Positions 38,821 to 47,148 of a DNA stretch of 64,000 bases are shown here, one piece after another. The DNA comes from Patulibacter brassicae. GTDB taxonomy: Bacteria; Actinomycetota; Thermoleophilia; Solirubrobacterales; Solirubrobacteraceae. Numbering within the stretch: position 1 is the stretch's first letter; every line of letters starts with the position of its first letter. The stretch is from NCBI RefSeq assembly GCF_033949425.1, contig NZ_JAXAVX010000002.1, forward strand, positions 514,391 to 578,390, read 5' to 3'. A program made the position numbers and the translations under genes. The notes under the pieces are model-generated. The model saw only the letters and a program-made list of their open reading frames with translations, ran no database searches and had not been told where the DNA came from.

Positions 38821-40572
38821 GTGCTGCTCCTCCTCCTGTTCGGCCTGCTCGCCGGGGCCGCGACCGCGCTCTCGCCCTGCGTCCTGCCGGTGCTGCCGAT
38901 CGTGCTCGCGGGAGGCGCGACGGGCGGACGGCGTCGCCCGCTGGGGATCGTCCTCGGGCTCACGGGGGCCTTCACCTTCGCCACGGTGGCGCTGGTCTAC
39001 GTCATCGACGCGCTCGGGCTGCCCGACGACCTGGTCCGCTCGCTGGCCATCGCCGTGCTGCTCGGCTTCGGCGTCGCGCTGGCCGCGCCGCCGCTCGCCG
39101 CGCGGCTGGAGGCCGCCATCGGTCGCCTGACGGCCGGCCGCGGCGTTCGCGCGCGCGGCGAGGGGCTCTGGTCGGGCGTGCTGCTCGGTGCCGGCCTCGG
39201 CATCGTCTACGCGCCGTGCGCCGGGCCGATCCTCGCGGCGGTCATCACGACCACCGCGTCCCAGTCGCTGGACGCCCAGCGGCTGGCGGTGGCCCTGGCC
39301 TACGGTGCCGGCACCGGCCTCGTCCTCTACGTCCTCATGCTCGGCGGGCGACGGCTGACCCGCCCGCTGTCGCGGCGCAGCGGCCGCTTCCAGCAGGCGA
39401 TGGGCGTCGTGATGGTCCTCCTCGGCGTCGCGATGGTCGGGAACCTCGACCTGCGCTTCCAGTCCGCGATCGCCGACGACCTGCCGCAGGCGCTCGTGAC
39501 GCCGACCTCCGCGATCGAGCGCTCCGGTCGCGTGCGCGACGCGCTGGCGGACCTGCGCGGCGGGGACCACGGACGAGGGCCCGGCGGCTCGCCCCGCAAC
39601 ATCGGGCCCGAGGCGGTCCGCCGCGGCGACCGGCTGCCGCGGCTGGGCCGGGCGCCGGACTTCGTCGGCACCCAGCGCTGGTTCGACACCCCCGGGGAGC
39701 GGCCGCTGACCCTCGCCGGCCTCCGCGGACGGGTCGTGCTCGTCGACTTCTGGACGTACACGTGCATCAACTGCCTGCGCACGATCCCGGGCCTGGAGCA
39801 GCTCGACGCCCGCTACCGACGGGCCGGTCTGACGATCGTCGGCGTCCACAGCCCCGAGTTCCCGTTCGAGCGCTCGGCGAGCAACGTCCGGGCGGCGATC
39901 GGCCGGCTCGGGATCCGCTACCCGGTCGTGCAGGACAACGACCTGGCGACCTGGAGCGCCTGGGGCAACCAGTACTGGCCGGCGTCCTACCTCGTCGACG
40001 CCACCGGCGAGGTGCGCTGGGCGCACGCGGGGGAGGGCGCCGAGGACGCCAAGGAGCAGGCGGTCCGAGCGCTGCTGGGCGAGGCCGGGCGGCCGCTCCC
40101 CTCGGCCGAGGGCGGCTTCGACGTCCCGACCGCCGATCGCGGCACCACCACGCCGGAGACGTACCTCGGGGCGCTGCGGATCCGCAGCACGCTGGCCGAC
40201 ACCGACGTCGGCGTCCACGACTACCCGGCCCTGCCGGCCCGGCTGCCCGCCGACGCCATGGCGCTCGCCGGGCGCTGGCGGCTGGAGGACGACCGGGCGG
40301 TGGCCGCCGGGGGCGCGCGCATCGGGTTGCGGTTCCGCGCCCGGCACGTGTACCTCGTCCTCTCCAGTCGGCGACGGGGCGCGGCCGTCCGGGTGCTGCT
40401 CGACGGCCGGCCGCTGCCGCGGGCGCGGGCGGGCGCCGACGTGCGCCACGGCGTCGTGCGGGTCGGCCAGCAGCGGCTCTACGACCTCGTCGACCTGCCC
40501 GCGGTCGCCGACGGCCGGCTCGAGCTGCGGCTGCCGGCGGGCGTCTCCGGCTACGCGTTCACGTTCGGCTGA
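38821..40572 (+). CDS. DipZ-type fusion: CcdA membrane domain, thioredoxin-like domain, C-terminal beta-sandwich
   Basis: 583 aa. Residues 1-215 form six membrane helices with the CcdA cysteines in LSPCVLPVLPIVLAGG and VYAPCAGPILAAVI. A linker of about 50 residues leads to an extracytoplasmic TlpA/thioredoxin domain (about 275-425) with redox pair C315-I-N-C318 in WTYTCINCLRTIP. The last about 130 residues (LGALRIRSTLADTD to the end) are a beta-rich module like the carbohydrate-binding-type C-terminus of Mycobacterium DipZ. Electrons from cytosolic thioredoxin would pass CcdA to TlpA for disulfide reduction outside. GTG start; the nearby GGAGGAGG is about 20 nt away, so initiation is uncertain. 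Confidence 0.9.
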   Translation: MLLLLLFGLLAGAATALSPCVLPVLPIVLAGGATGGRRRPLGIVLGLTGAFTFATVALVYVIDALGLPDDLVRSLAIAVLLGFGVALAAPPLAARLEAAIGRLTAGRGVRARGEGLWSGVLLGAGLGIVYAPCAGPILAAVITTTASQSLDAQRLAVALAYGAGTGLVLYVLMLGGRRLTRPLSRRSGRFQQAMGVVMVLLGVAMVGNLDLRFQSAIADDLPQALVTPTSAIERSGRVRDALADLRGGDHGRGPGGSPRNIGPEAVRRGDRLPRLGRAPDFVGTQRWFDTPGERPLTLAGLRGRVVLVDFWTYTCINCLRTIPGLEQLDARYRRAGLTIVGVHSPEFPFERSASNVRAAIGRLGIRYPVVQDNDLATWSAWGNQYWPASYLVDATGEVRWAHAGEGAEDAKEQAVRALLGEAGRPLPSAEGGFDVPTADRGTTTPETYLGALRIRSTLADTDVGVHDYPALPARLPADAMALAGRWRLEDDRAVAAGGARIGLRFRARHVYLVLSSRRRGAAVRVLLDGRPLPRARAGADVRHGVVRVGQQRLYDLVDLPAVADGRLELRLPAGVSGYAFTFG

Positions 40573-40733
40573 GCCACGGCGGCCAGGCGACCCCATGGCG
40601 CGGTCGGGCGCGGCCGAGGGCGCCCTGGGGTCGCCCGGTCGCGACGTCGGCGGACGCTCGCGCGCAAGCTGCCTTGCAGTGCACCGGAGCGTGCAGGGAA
40701 TCGTCCACCCCGGTGCGAACCTGGCAGACGGAC

Positions 40734-41678
40734 ATGACCGCCCCGCGCAGCACCACCGATCGTCAGCGCGCCGCCGCCCGCCGGGCCGCCGCCGCGGGCC
40801 AGACCGGCACGCACCCCGCCGTCGCCCCAGCGGGCGCCTCGCGGGTGCCGCCGTCGCACCCCAACGCCGTCATCGAGTTCCGTGGCGTGACGAAGGCGTA
40901 CGACAACACGCACGCGGGCGTCCAGGACGCGTCGTTCTCGGTCCACCGCGGCGAGTTCCTCTTCCTCATCGGGCAGACCGGCGCCGGCAAGTCGACGCTC
41001 ATGAAGCTCCTGCTGAAGGAGATGGAGCCGGACTCCGGCACGATCCGCGTCGGCGGCCGCGACCTGCGCGAGATCACGCGCAAGAAGGTCCCGTTCTACC
41101 GCCGCAACCTCGGCGTCGTGTTCCAGGACTTCAAGCTCCTGCCGAACCGCACGGTCCACGACAACGTCGCCTACGCGCTGCAGGTCACGGGCGCGACCCG
41201 CAAGCAGATCCGTCGCCAGGTGCCGGACATCCTGCGCCTCACGGGCCTGTCGACGAAGCTCCACCACTACCCGCACCAGCTGTCGGGCGGCGAGCAGCAG
41301 CGCGTCTCGGTCGCGCGGGCGTTCGTGAACCACCCGCCCCTGCTGCTGGCCGACGAGCCGACGGGCAACCTCGATCCCGATACGACGATCGGGATCATGC
41401 AGCTGCTCTACCGGATCAACAAGACCGGCACGACGGTGCTCGTGGCGACCCACGACGAGGGCATGGTCAACCGGATGCGGCGCCGCGTCATCGAGCTGCA
41501 GGCCGGCCGCATCATCCGCGACGAGGTCGCCGGCGGCTACGGGCGCGAGGCCGTCTCCTCCGAGTCGACCGCCGAGTTCGGCGCCCTCATGCGCGGCGAG
41601 CCGGCGCCCGCCCCGCAGCGCCTGCGCCAGCGCGCGACCAGCGAGGCCGACCTCTTCGACGACGCGTTCGCCGACTGA
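40734..41678 (+). CDS. ftsE: Cell division ATP-binding protein FtsE (extended)
   Basis: 314 aa, against about 220-230 aa for typical FtsE. The ABC core (about 43-265) has Walker A GQTGAGKST, the Q-loop VVFQDFKLLPNRTV (typical FtsE LLPNRTV), signature LSGGEQQRVSVARA, Walker B LLLADEPTGNLD and the H-loop THDEG. The first about 42 residues are Ala/Arg/Pro-rich and disordered, and the last about 45 (EAVSSESTAEFGALMRG and onwards) are an acidic tail. FtsEX drives activation of cell-wall hydrolases at division. Followed by ftsX after 44 nt. No good SD precedes the ATG; a start nearer the core is possible. Confidence 0.93.
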   Translation: MTAPRSTTDRQRAAARRAAAAGQTGTHPAVAPAGASRVPPSHPNAVIEFRGVTKAYDNTHAGVQDASFSVHRGEFLFLIGQTGAGKSTLMKLLLKEMEPDSGTIRVGGRDLREITRKKVPFYRRNLGVVFQDFKLLPNRTVHDNVAYALQVTGATRKQIRRQVPDILRLTGLSTKLHHYPHQLSGGEQQRVSVARAFVNHPPLLLADEPTGNLDPDTTIGIMQLLYRINKTGTTVLVATHDEGMVNRMRRRVIELQAGRIIRDEVAGGYGREAVSSESTAEFGALMRGEPAPAPQRLRQRATSEADLFDDAFAD

Positions 41679-41722
41679 GCCCGCACCCGCTCCTCCCGCA
41701 CCTCGACCGCGCACCCAGACTC

Positions 41723-42625
41723 ATGAACCGCGTCAGCTTCTTCTTCAAGGAGGCGATCCGCTCGATCGGCCGCAACCCGATCCCGAGCTTCGCCGCCCTC
41801 ATGGCCGTCCTGATCACCGTCCTGGTGCTCGGGGTCTTCATCCCGGCCGTCCAGCTCGCCAACGGCGCCGCCGACGACGTGCGCAGCCGCGTGCAGGTCT
41901 CGGTCTTCATGGACAAGGACGCGTCGAAGGCCGACGTCGCCCGCGTCGCGGAGCGCCTGCGCGGCGACACCCCGCACGTGAAGAACGTCGTCTTCGTCTC
42001 CAAGGAGCAGGCGCTCAAGGAGCAGAAGAAGCAGAACCCGGAGGCCTACGAGCTGCTGGGCAACGTCAACCCGCTGCCCGACACGTTCCGGATCACGCCG
42101 GACAGCGCCGCGAACACGAACGCGCTGCTCGCGTCGCTGACCCCGAAGGGCACGAGCGGCAAGGGCTCGCCGTTCGACAAGGCGATCGGCGAGGTCAAGG
42201 CGTCGAAGTCCGAGACGAACAAGATCGTGAAGATCACCGGCGCGGTGAAGCTCTCGCTCGGCGCGCTCGCGTTCCTGCTCGTCGTCGCCTCGGTGCTGCT
42301 CATCTCGAACACCATCCGGCTGTCGCTCTTCTCGCGCCGTCGCGAGGTCGAGGTGATGAAGCTCGTCGGCGCGACCGACTCCTTCATCCGCTGGCCGTTC
42401 GTCATCGAGGGGCTGATCCTCGGCGCCGCCGGAGGCGCGGTGGCGATCTGCATGCTCGCGCTGGCGAAGGTCACGATCCTCAATCAGCTCGAGGGGATCG
42501 CGACGCTCATCTCGCGGCCGGACATGATCGCCTTCGGGCCGCTCATCGGCCTGCTCGTGCTCGCCAGCGTGCTCGTCTCGGCCGCCGGCTCCGGGCTCTC
42601 GCTGCGCCGCTTCCTGCGGGTCTGA
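41723..42625 (+). CDS. ftsX: Cell division protein FtsX
   Basis: 300 aa. Permease partner of FtsE with four membrane helices: TM1 at about 25-47, a large extracellular domain (about 50-170) that binds the hydrolase or its adaptor, then TM2-4 (about 175-295) with the FtsX signature SLFSRRREVEVMKLVGATDSFIRWPF. ATG at 41723. Belongs to the same transcript as ftsE and probably ctp-rnr downstream. Confidence 0.93.
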   Translation: MNRVSFFFKEAIRSIGRNPIPSFAALMAVLITVLVLGVFIPAVQLANGAADDVRSRVQVSVFMDKDASKADVARVAERLRGDTPHVKNVVFVSKEQALKEQKKQNPEAYELLGNVNPLPDTFRITPDSAANTNALLASLTPKGTSGKGSPFDKAIGEVKASKSETNKIVKITGAVKLSLGALAFLLVVASVLLISNTIRLSLFSRRREVEVMKLVGATDSFIRWPFVIEGLILGAAGGAVAICMLALAKVTILNQLEGIATLISRPDMIAFGPLIGLLVLASVLVSAAGSGLSLRRFLRV

Positions 42626-42750
42626 CCCGGGCGGGGACCGCGCCCGCCGTCCGGAGGTCCTGCGTACGCCGCCCCGGGGCGGCGTACGCCGTTCCCGGCC
42701 GACCCCGCCGCCCCGGCCCGCCGGTCCCCCCGTTCTGGCACGCTTGCCCG

Positions 42751-43983
42751 GTGTCCTTCCCGATCCGAGCGCTGCGGGCGGCCGCGGCCGCCCTCGTCCT
42801 GTTCGCCGTCGTCCTAGGGATCTTCACCGCCGGCGCCTACGTCGGCGCCCGCGACCCGGAGTCGCTGCCCGGGCCGATCCGGGACCGGGTGATCGACCGC
42901 GAGAGCGGCGGCGCGATCAACGAGGCGCTCGGCGTCATCCGCGACCTCTACTACCGCGATCCCGGCGAGGCGGCGCTCGTCGACGACGCGATCGGCGGCA
43001 TGGTCGAGAAGCTCGACGACCGGTTCTCGGCGTACCTCAACCCGAAGGACTACGCCCGGTTCCAGCAGCAGCAGGACAACCGCTTCGACGGCATCGGCGT
43101 GCTCGTCGGCGAGGACCCGCTCGGGCTGCGCGTCAGCCGCGTCTACGACGACTCGCCCGCGAAGGCCGCCGGCATCCGCGCCGGCGACGTCATCACCGCG
43201 GCGGGCGGCCGCTCGCTCAAGGGCCTGAAGACCGAGGACGCCTCCGACCACGTGCGCGGGCCGGCGGGCACGAGCGTCGCGCTGGAGGTCCGGCGGGAGA
43301 CCGGCGGGCGGACGCGGACGCTGCGGATCACGTCCAGGCGGGCACCGGTCCAGGTGCCGATCGTCGACTCGCGGATCTTCCGCGAGGACGGCCAGCGGAT
43401 CGGCGTCGTGCGGCTGGCGCAGTTCACGAACGGGGCGACGGCCGAGGTCGGCGCCGCCATCGAGCGGATGCGCAAGAAGGGCGCCCGGCGGTTCGTCCTG
43501 GACCTGCGCTCGAACCCCGGCGGCCTCGTGACCCAGGCGCAGGGCGTGACGAGCCTCTTCGTGAAGGACAAGACGGTCGTGACGCTCAAGGGCCGGACGG
43601 TCGGCACGCAGACCTTCGAGACGGTCGGCGCGCCGATCCTGCCCGACGCGCCCCTCGTCGTCCTCGTGGATCGCGGCTCCGCGTCGGCGGCGGAGATCGT
43701 CACCGGCGCGCTGCAGGACTACGACCGCGCGGTCGTCGTCGGCACCCGCACCTACGGCAAGGGCGTCTTCCAGCGCGTCCAGCCGCTGTCCTCCGGGGGC
43801 GCGCTGGACATCACCGCCGGGCAGTACTTCACGCCGAAGGGGCACAACCTCGGCGGCAAGGGGACGAAGCGCGGGGCGGGCATCACCCCGGACGTCCGGG
43901 TCGAGGACGACCCGAGGACCCGACGCAACGAGGCCCTGGAGCGGGCGCTCGAGGTCGCGGCGAAGGCGAAGCCGGGACGGTGA
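42751..43983 (+). CDS. C-terminal processing peptidase (S41), CtpB-like
   Basis: 410 aa. Signal/anchor helix (residues 8-32), an N-terminal cap, a PDZ domain (about 115-200, DGIGVLVGEDPLGLRVSRVY) and the tail-specific protease domain. The catalytic Ser310 lies in DRGSASAAEIV, and the Lys337 dyad partner in GTRTYGKGVFQ. CtpB-type enzymes follow ftsEX in Bacillus too. GTG start with CACGCT 6 nt upstream. The stop overlaps the next GTG start (GTGA). It likely trims envelope or division proteins outside the membrane. Confidence 0.92.
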   Translation: MSFPIRALRAAAAALVLFAVVLGIFTAGAYVGARDPESLPGPIRDRVIDRESGGAINEALGVIRDLYYRDPGEAALVDDAIGGMVEKLDDRFSAYLNPKDYARFQQQQDNRFDGIGVLVGEDPLGLRVSRVYDDSPAKAAGIRAGDVITAAGGRSLKGLKTEDASDHVRGPAGTSVALEVRRETGGRTRTLRITSRRAPVQVPIVDSRIFREDGQRIGVVRLAQFTNGATAEVGAAIERMRKKGARRFVLDLRSNPGGLVTQAQGVTSLFVKDKTVVTLKGRTVGTQTFETVGAPILPDAPLVVLVDRGSASAAEIVTGALQDYDRAVVVGTRTYGKGVFQRVQPLSSGGALDITAGQYFTPKGHNLGGKGTKRGAGITPDVRVEDDPRTRRNEALERALEVAAKAKPGR

Positions 43984-46097
43984 GCGGCGGCCGTCGTCCC
44001 GGCCCGCGCGGCAGCGGCGGCGGGCGCGGCAAGCGCCCGCCGGGCGGGAAGGGCAAGCGGGCCGCGGGCGGGCGCGGGCGCGGCCCGTCCGGCCCGCGGT
44101 CCGACGACGAGCGCGGACGCGGGAGCGCGGGGCGGGGGAGCCGCGCCGGCGGCCGGGACGGCGACGGCCGACGCGACGGCGGGGCGACCGACGGCGGCGG
44201 CACGGGCCGCGGGGCCCGCGGGCGCGCACCGGACCGGGGCGCCGGGGCTCCTCCCGGCGGCCGTGGCGCCGCCTCGCGCCCCGGCGCTCCGGACCTGCCG
44301 CGGGACGTCTGGCGCGATCATGCGCCGAGCGGCCGGCGGCCGGTCGTCGGCCTCGTTCGCCGGCGGGGCCGGCTGCTCGTCGCCGAGCCGCTCTTCGGGC
44401 GCGGCGAGCTCGTGGTCGTCGAGCGCGGCGGCGGGGTCCGCGAGGGCCGGATCGGCGTCTTCGTCCCGCCGCGGCGCGGCGGCCGTCGCAACGCCGGCCA
44501 CCGGCTCGTCCGCGAGGTCGGCCGGCCCGACGTCGCCCGCGACGTCCTCGAGGCGCTGCTGCTGGACCGCGGGCTGCCGCGACGCGTGGCGCGCTCCGTC
44601 GCGGCGGAGGCGGAGGGCGTCGCCCAGGCGCCGCCGGCCGTCGACGTCGCGCGTCGCGACCTGCGCGACACGCCGACCTTCACGATCGATCCGGCGAGCG
44701 CCCGCGACTTCGACGACGCGATCAGCGCCGAGCGGGTCGCCGACGACGTCGTCCGGATCCACGTCCACGTCGCGGACGTCAGCGCGTTCGTCCGGCCCGG
44801 GGGAGCGCTCGACGGCGACGCGCGCTGGCGCGGCACGAGCGTCTACGTCCCGGGCACGGTCGAGCCGATGCTGCCGGAGCGGCTCTCGAACGGCGCCTGC
44901 TCGCTCGTCCCGGGCGAGGACCGGCTGGCGGTGAGCGTCGCGTTCGAGGTCGACGGGGCGGGAGCGGTGCGCCGGGCGAGCGTCGAGCGGACGCTCATCC
45001 GCTCCGACGCGCGGCTCGAGTACGACCAGGTCGACGAGATCTTCGCCGGCACGGAGCGCGCGACGGACCCGTGGGCCACGCCGCTGGCGCTCGCCCGGCA
45101 GGCCGCCGCCGCGCTGCAGCGGCGGCGCGACGCCGGCCGGCTCGCGCTCGAGGTCGAGAGCCAGGAGCCGCGCTTCGTCCTCGACGAGGAGGGCCACGTC
45201 ACCGGCGTCGCCGTCGAGCGGTCCAGCGAGTCGCACCGCCTCATCGAGCACCTCATGGTCGCCGCGAACGCCGAGGTGGCGCGCCTGCTCGAGCGTGCCG
45301 GCGCCCCGGCGCTGCACCGGGTCCACGAGGCGCCGGACCCCGGACGCGTCGGCCGGCTCGCCGCGCAGCTGCGGGTGCTCGGCCTCCCGGCACCGACCTG
45401 GAGCGCCACCGACGGGCAGCCGCCGGAGGGCGAGGCCCCGGCGGCGGTCGCCGAGCTGTCGCGCCTCGTGGCCGACCACGTCCGGCGTCACGGACGGGGT
45501 GCGGCCGGCTACGCGCCGCTCGTCCTGCGCGCGCTGCAGCAGGCGCGCTACCTGCCCGACGCGCGGGGCCACGCGGGCCTCGCGCTCGAGCACTACTGCC
45601 ACTTCACCTCGCCGATCCGCCGCTACCCGGACCTCGTCGACCACCGGGCGGTCCTCGCGCTCGTCGGCGGGGGAGAGGCGGCGTTCGCCGGCTCGCGGTC
45701 GCAGCTGGAGGAGCTCGCGACCTGGTGCTCGGCGACCGAGCGCGAGGCGATGGACGTCGAGCGGCACGCCGACCGGATCGCCGCGGCGTTCCTCCTCGAG
45801 CGCGAGCTCCTCGCGTCCGGGGGCGTCGCGCGGGCGGGGGCGCGGCTCGCCGGCGAGGTCACCGGCGTGGCCAGCGCCGGCGCGTTCGTCCGCTTCGGCG
45901 ACGACGGCGCCCACGAGGGCCTCCTGCCGCTGCGCGAGCTCGGGGACGACTGGTGGGAGCTCGACGAGCTCGGCGTGCGGCTCGTGGGCTCGCGCTCGGG
46001 GGCGACGGTCGCGATCGGGGACCCGATCGACGTCCGGATCGAGCGCCTCGAGCCGGCCCGGGGCCGGGTCACCCTCGCGCTCGCCCGGCGCCGCTGA
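43980..46097 (+). CDS. rnr: Ribonuclease R-like RNB-domain exoribonuclease
   Basis: 705 aa from GTG at 43980 overlapping the ctp stop. Residues 1-100 are a low-complexity Gly/Arg/Asp stretch with many RG, GRG and GGR units. Then come cold-shock-like domains, the RNB catalytic domain with Asp cluster TIDPASARDFDDAIS (about 235-250) and RNB signature HYCHFTSPIRRYPDLVDHR, and a C-terminal S1 domain (about 610-700, AGEVTGVASAGAFVRFGDDG). A processive 3'-5' exonuclease that degrades structured RNA and works with SmpB-tmRNA in non-stop decay. smpB lies 0.5 kb downstream. Confidence 0.93.
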   Translation: MSGGRRPGPRGSGGGRGKRPPGGKGKRAAGGRGRGPSGPRSDDERGRGSAGRGSRAGGRDGDGRRDGGATDGGGTGRGARGRAPDRGAGAPPGGRGAASRPGAPDLPRDVWRDHAPSGRRPVVGLVRRRGRLLVAEPLFGRGELVVVERGGGVREGRIGVFVPPRRGGRRNAGHRLVREVGRPDVARDVLEALLLDRGLPRRVARSVAAEAEGVAQAPPAVDVARRDLRDTPTFTIDPASARDFDDAISAERVADDVVRIHVHVADVSAFVRPGGALDGDARWRGTSVYVPGTVEPMLPERLSNGACSLVPGEDRLAVSVAFEVDGAGAVRRASVERTLIRSDARLEYDQVDEIFAGTERATDPWATPLALARQAAAALQRRRDAGRLALEVESQEPRFVLDEEGHVTGVAVERSSESHRLIEHLMVAANAEVARLLERAGAPALHRVHEAPDPGRVGRLAAQLRVLGLPAPTWSATDGQPPEGEAPAAVAELSRLVADHVRRHGRGAAGYAPLVLRALQQARYLPDARGHAGLALEHYCHFTSPIRRYPDLVDHRAVLALVGGGEAAFAGSRSQLEELATWCSATEREAMDVERHADRIAAAFLLERELLASGGVARAGARLAGEVTGVASAGAFVRFGDDGAHEGLLPLRELGDDWWELDELGVRLVGSRSGATVAIGDPIDVRIERLEPARGRVTLALARRR

Positions 46098-46226
46098 CGA
46101 CCCGGGATCGCTCGGGTCGAACACCGGTTGAGGCGCCGTTTCCCCCTGCACTGCGCGGGGTATCCCGAGGTGCACCAACGTCGACCCACCGGGCCCCGGT
46201 GGGCGGCGCGACCCAGAGGAGGCACC

Positions 46227-46490
46227 GTGATCGGCGCCATCATCCTCGGCCTCGTGGCCGGGTTCATCGGCAAGGCGCTCGTGCCGGGCGAGGACCCGGG
46301 CGGGTTCTTCGTCACGATCGGCATCGGGCTCGTCGGAGCCGTCGTCGGCTGGCTCATCTTCACGGCCGGTCTCGGCATCGGCGACACCGACATGTTCGAC
46401 CTCGGCGGCCTGCTGAGCGCGATCATCGGCGTGGTCATCGTCCTGCTCGGCTACCGCGTCGCCACGGGGCGACGCGTGTCCCGGGGCTGA
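46227..46490 (+). CDS. GlsB/YeaQ/YmgE family small membrane protein
   Basis: 87 aa with three hydrophobic helices rich in Gly: IGAIILGLVAGFIGKALVPG, GFFVTIGIGLVGAVVGWLIF and GLLSAIIGVVIVLLGYRV. The family is associated with general stress in Gram-positives (also called transglycosylase-associated protein), but without a defined activity. GTG start with AGAGGAGG 6 nt upstream, the strongest SD in this region, suggesting high expression. Inserted between rnr and smpB. Confidence 0.83.
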   Translation: MIGAIILGLVAGFIGKALVPGEDPGGFFVTIGIGLVGAVVGWLIFTAGLGIGDTDMFDLGGLLSAIIGVVIVLLGYRVATGRRVSRG

Positions 46491-46610
46491 CGCCCCGGCG
46501 TCCGGGGCGGCGTGCGCGCCGCCCCGGCCCGGGCGCGCGGGGCACGAACCGCGTGCCGGGTCGCCCTCGGGCGGCCGGGAACGACCCCGCGCCGCTACGC
46601 TCGACGGCCG

Positions 46611-47087
46611 ATGGCCAAGGGCAAGAAGAAGCCGCCCGCCGGCGACTACGCGTTCAACCGCCAGGCGCGCTTCCGCTACGAGCTGCTGGACCGCCTGGAG
46701 TGCGGGATCCAGCTGCACGGGACGGAGGTCAAGGCGCTGCGCACCGTCGGGGCGCAGATGGGCGACAGCTACGTCGACGTCCGTCGCGGCGAGCTCTGGC
46801 TGCGCAACCTGCGGATCGATCCGTACGCGCCGGCGGCGATGAACAACCACCAGCCCGACCGGCCGCGGAAGCTCCTCGCGCACCGGCGCGAGATCGACCG
46901 GCTGCTCGGCGAGATCCAGCAGGCCGGCCTGACCGTCGTGCCCGTGCGGATCTACCCGAAGGGCCAGACGATCAAGGTCGAGATCGCGCTCGCCCGGGGC
47001 AAGAACGTCGCGGACAAGCGCGAGGACCTCAAGCGCCGCGACCAGCAGCGCGAGATGCAGCGCGCGCTGCGCGAGGCGAACCGGTAG
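46611..47087 (+). CDS. smpB: SsrA-binding protein SmpB
   Basis: 158 aa. Beta-barrel core binding the tRNA-like domain of tmRNA: DYAFNRQARFRYELLDRLECGIQLHGTEVKALR, VDVRRGELWLRNLRIDPY, with PRKLLAHRREIDRLLGEI and KVEIALARGKNVADKREDLKRRDQQREM. The C-terminal basic helix that mimics mRNA in the ribosome is present. ATG at 46611; TACGCT lies 9 nt upstream. The partner tmRNA gene is 6.3 kb downstream at 53379. Confidence 0.95.
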   Translation: MAKGKKKPPAGDYAFNRQARFRYELLDRLECGIQLHGTEVKALRTVGAQMGDSYVDVRRGELWLRNLRIDPYAPAAMNNHQPDRPRKLLAHRREIDRLLGEIQQAGLTVVPVRIYPKGQTIKVEIALARGKNVADKREDLKRRDQQREMQRALREANR

Positions 47088-47109
47088 GGACCGGTCGCAC
47101 CCGCTCGGC

Positions 47110-47132
47110 GGCCGGCCCGACGCGGACCGGCC
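47110..47132. terminator. Weak hairpin between smpB and pepF
   Basis: GGCCGG / CCGGCC with an 11-nt loop between two convergent genes (stops 61 bp apart). The pepF stop region carries TGAGCCTGG, the same nine bases with which the 159-bp repeats start, but no further repeat sequence follows. Confidence 0.3.
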
Positions 47133-47148
47133 GACGACGGTGCCAGGC

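Noticed and set aside
44263..44934. Overlapping plus-strand ORF inside rnr
   Set aside because: Ser/Arg/Ala-rich translation typical of a shifted frame of GC-rich coding sequence.
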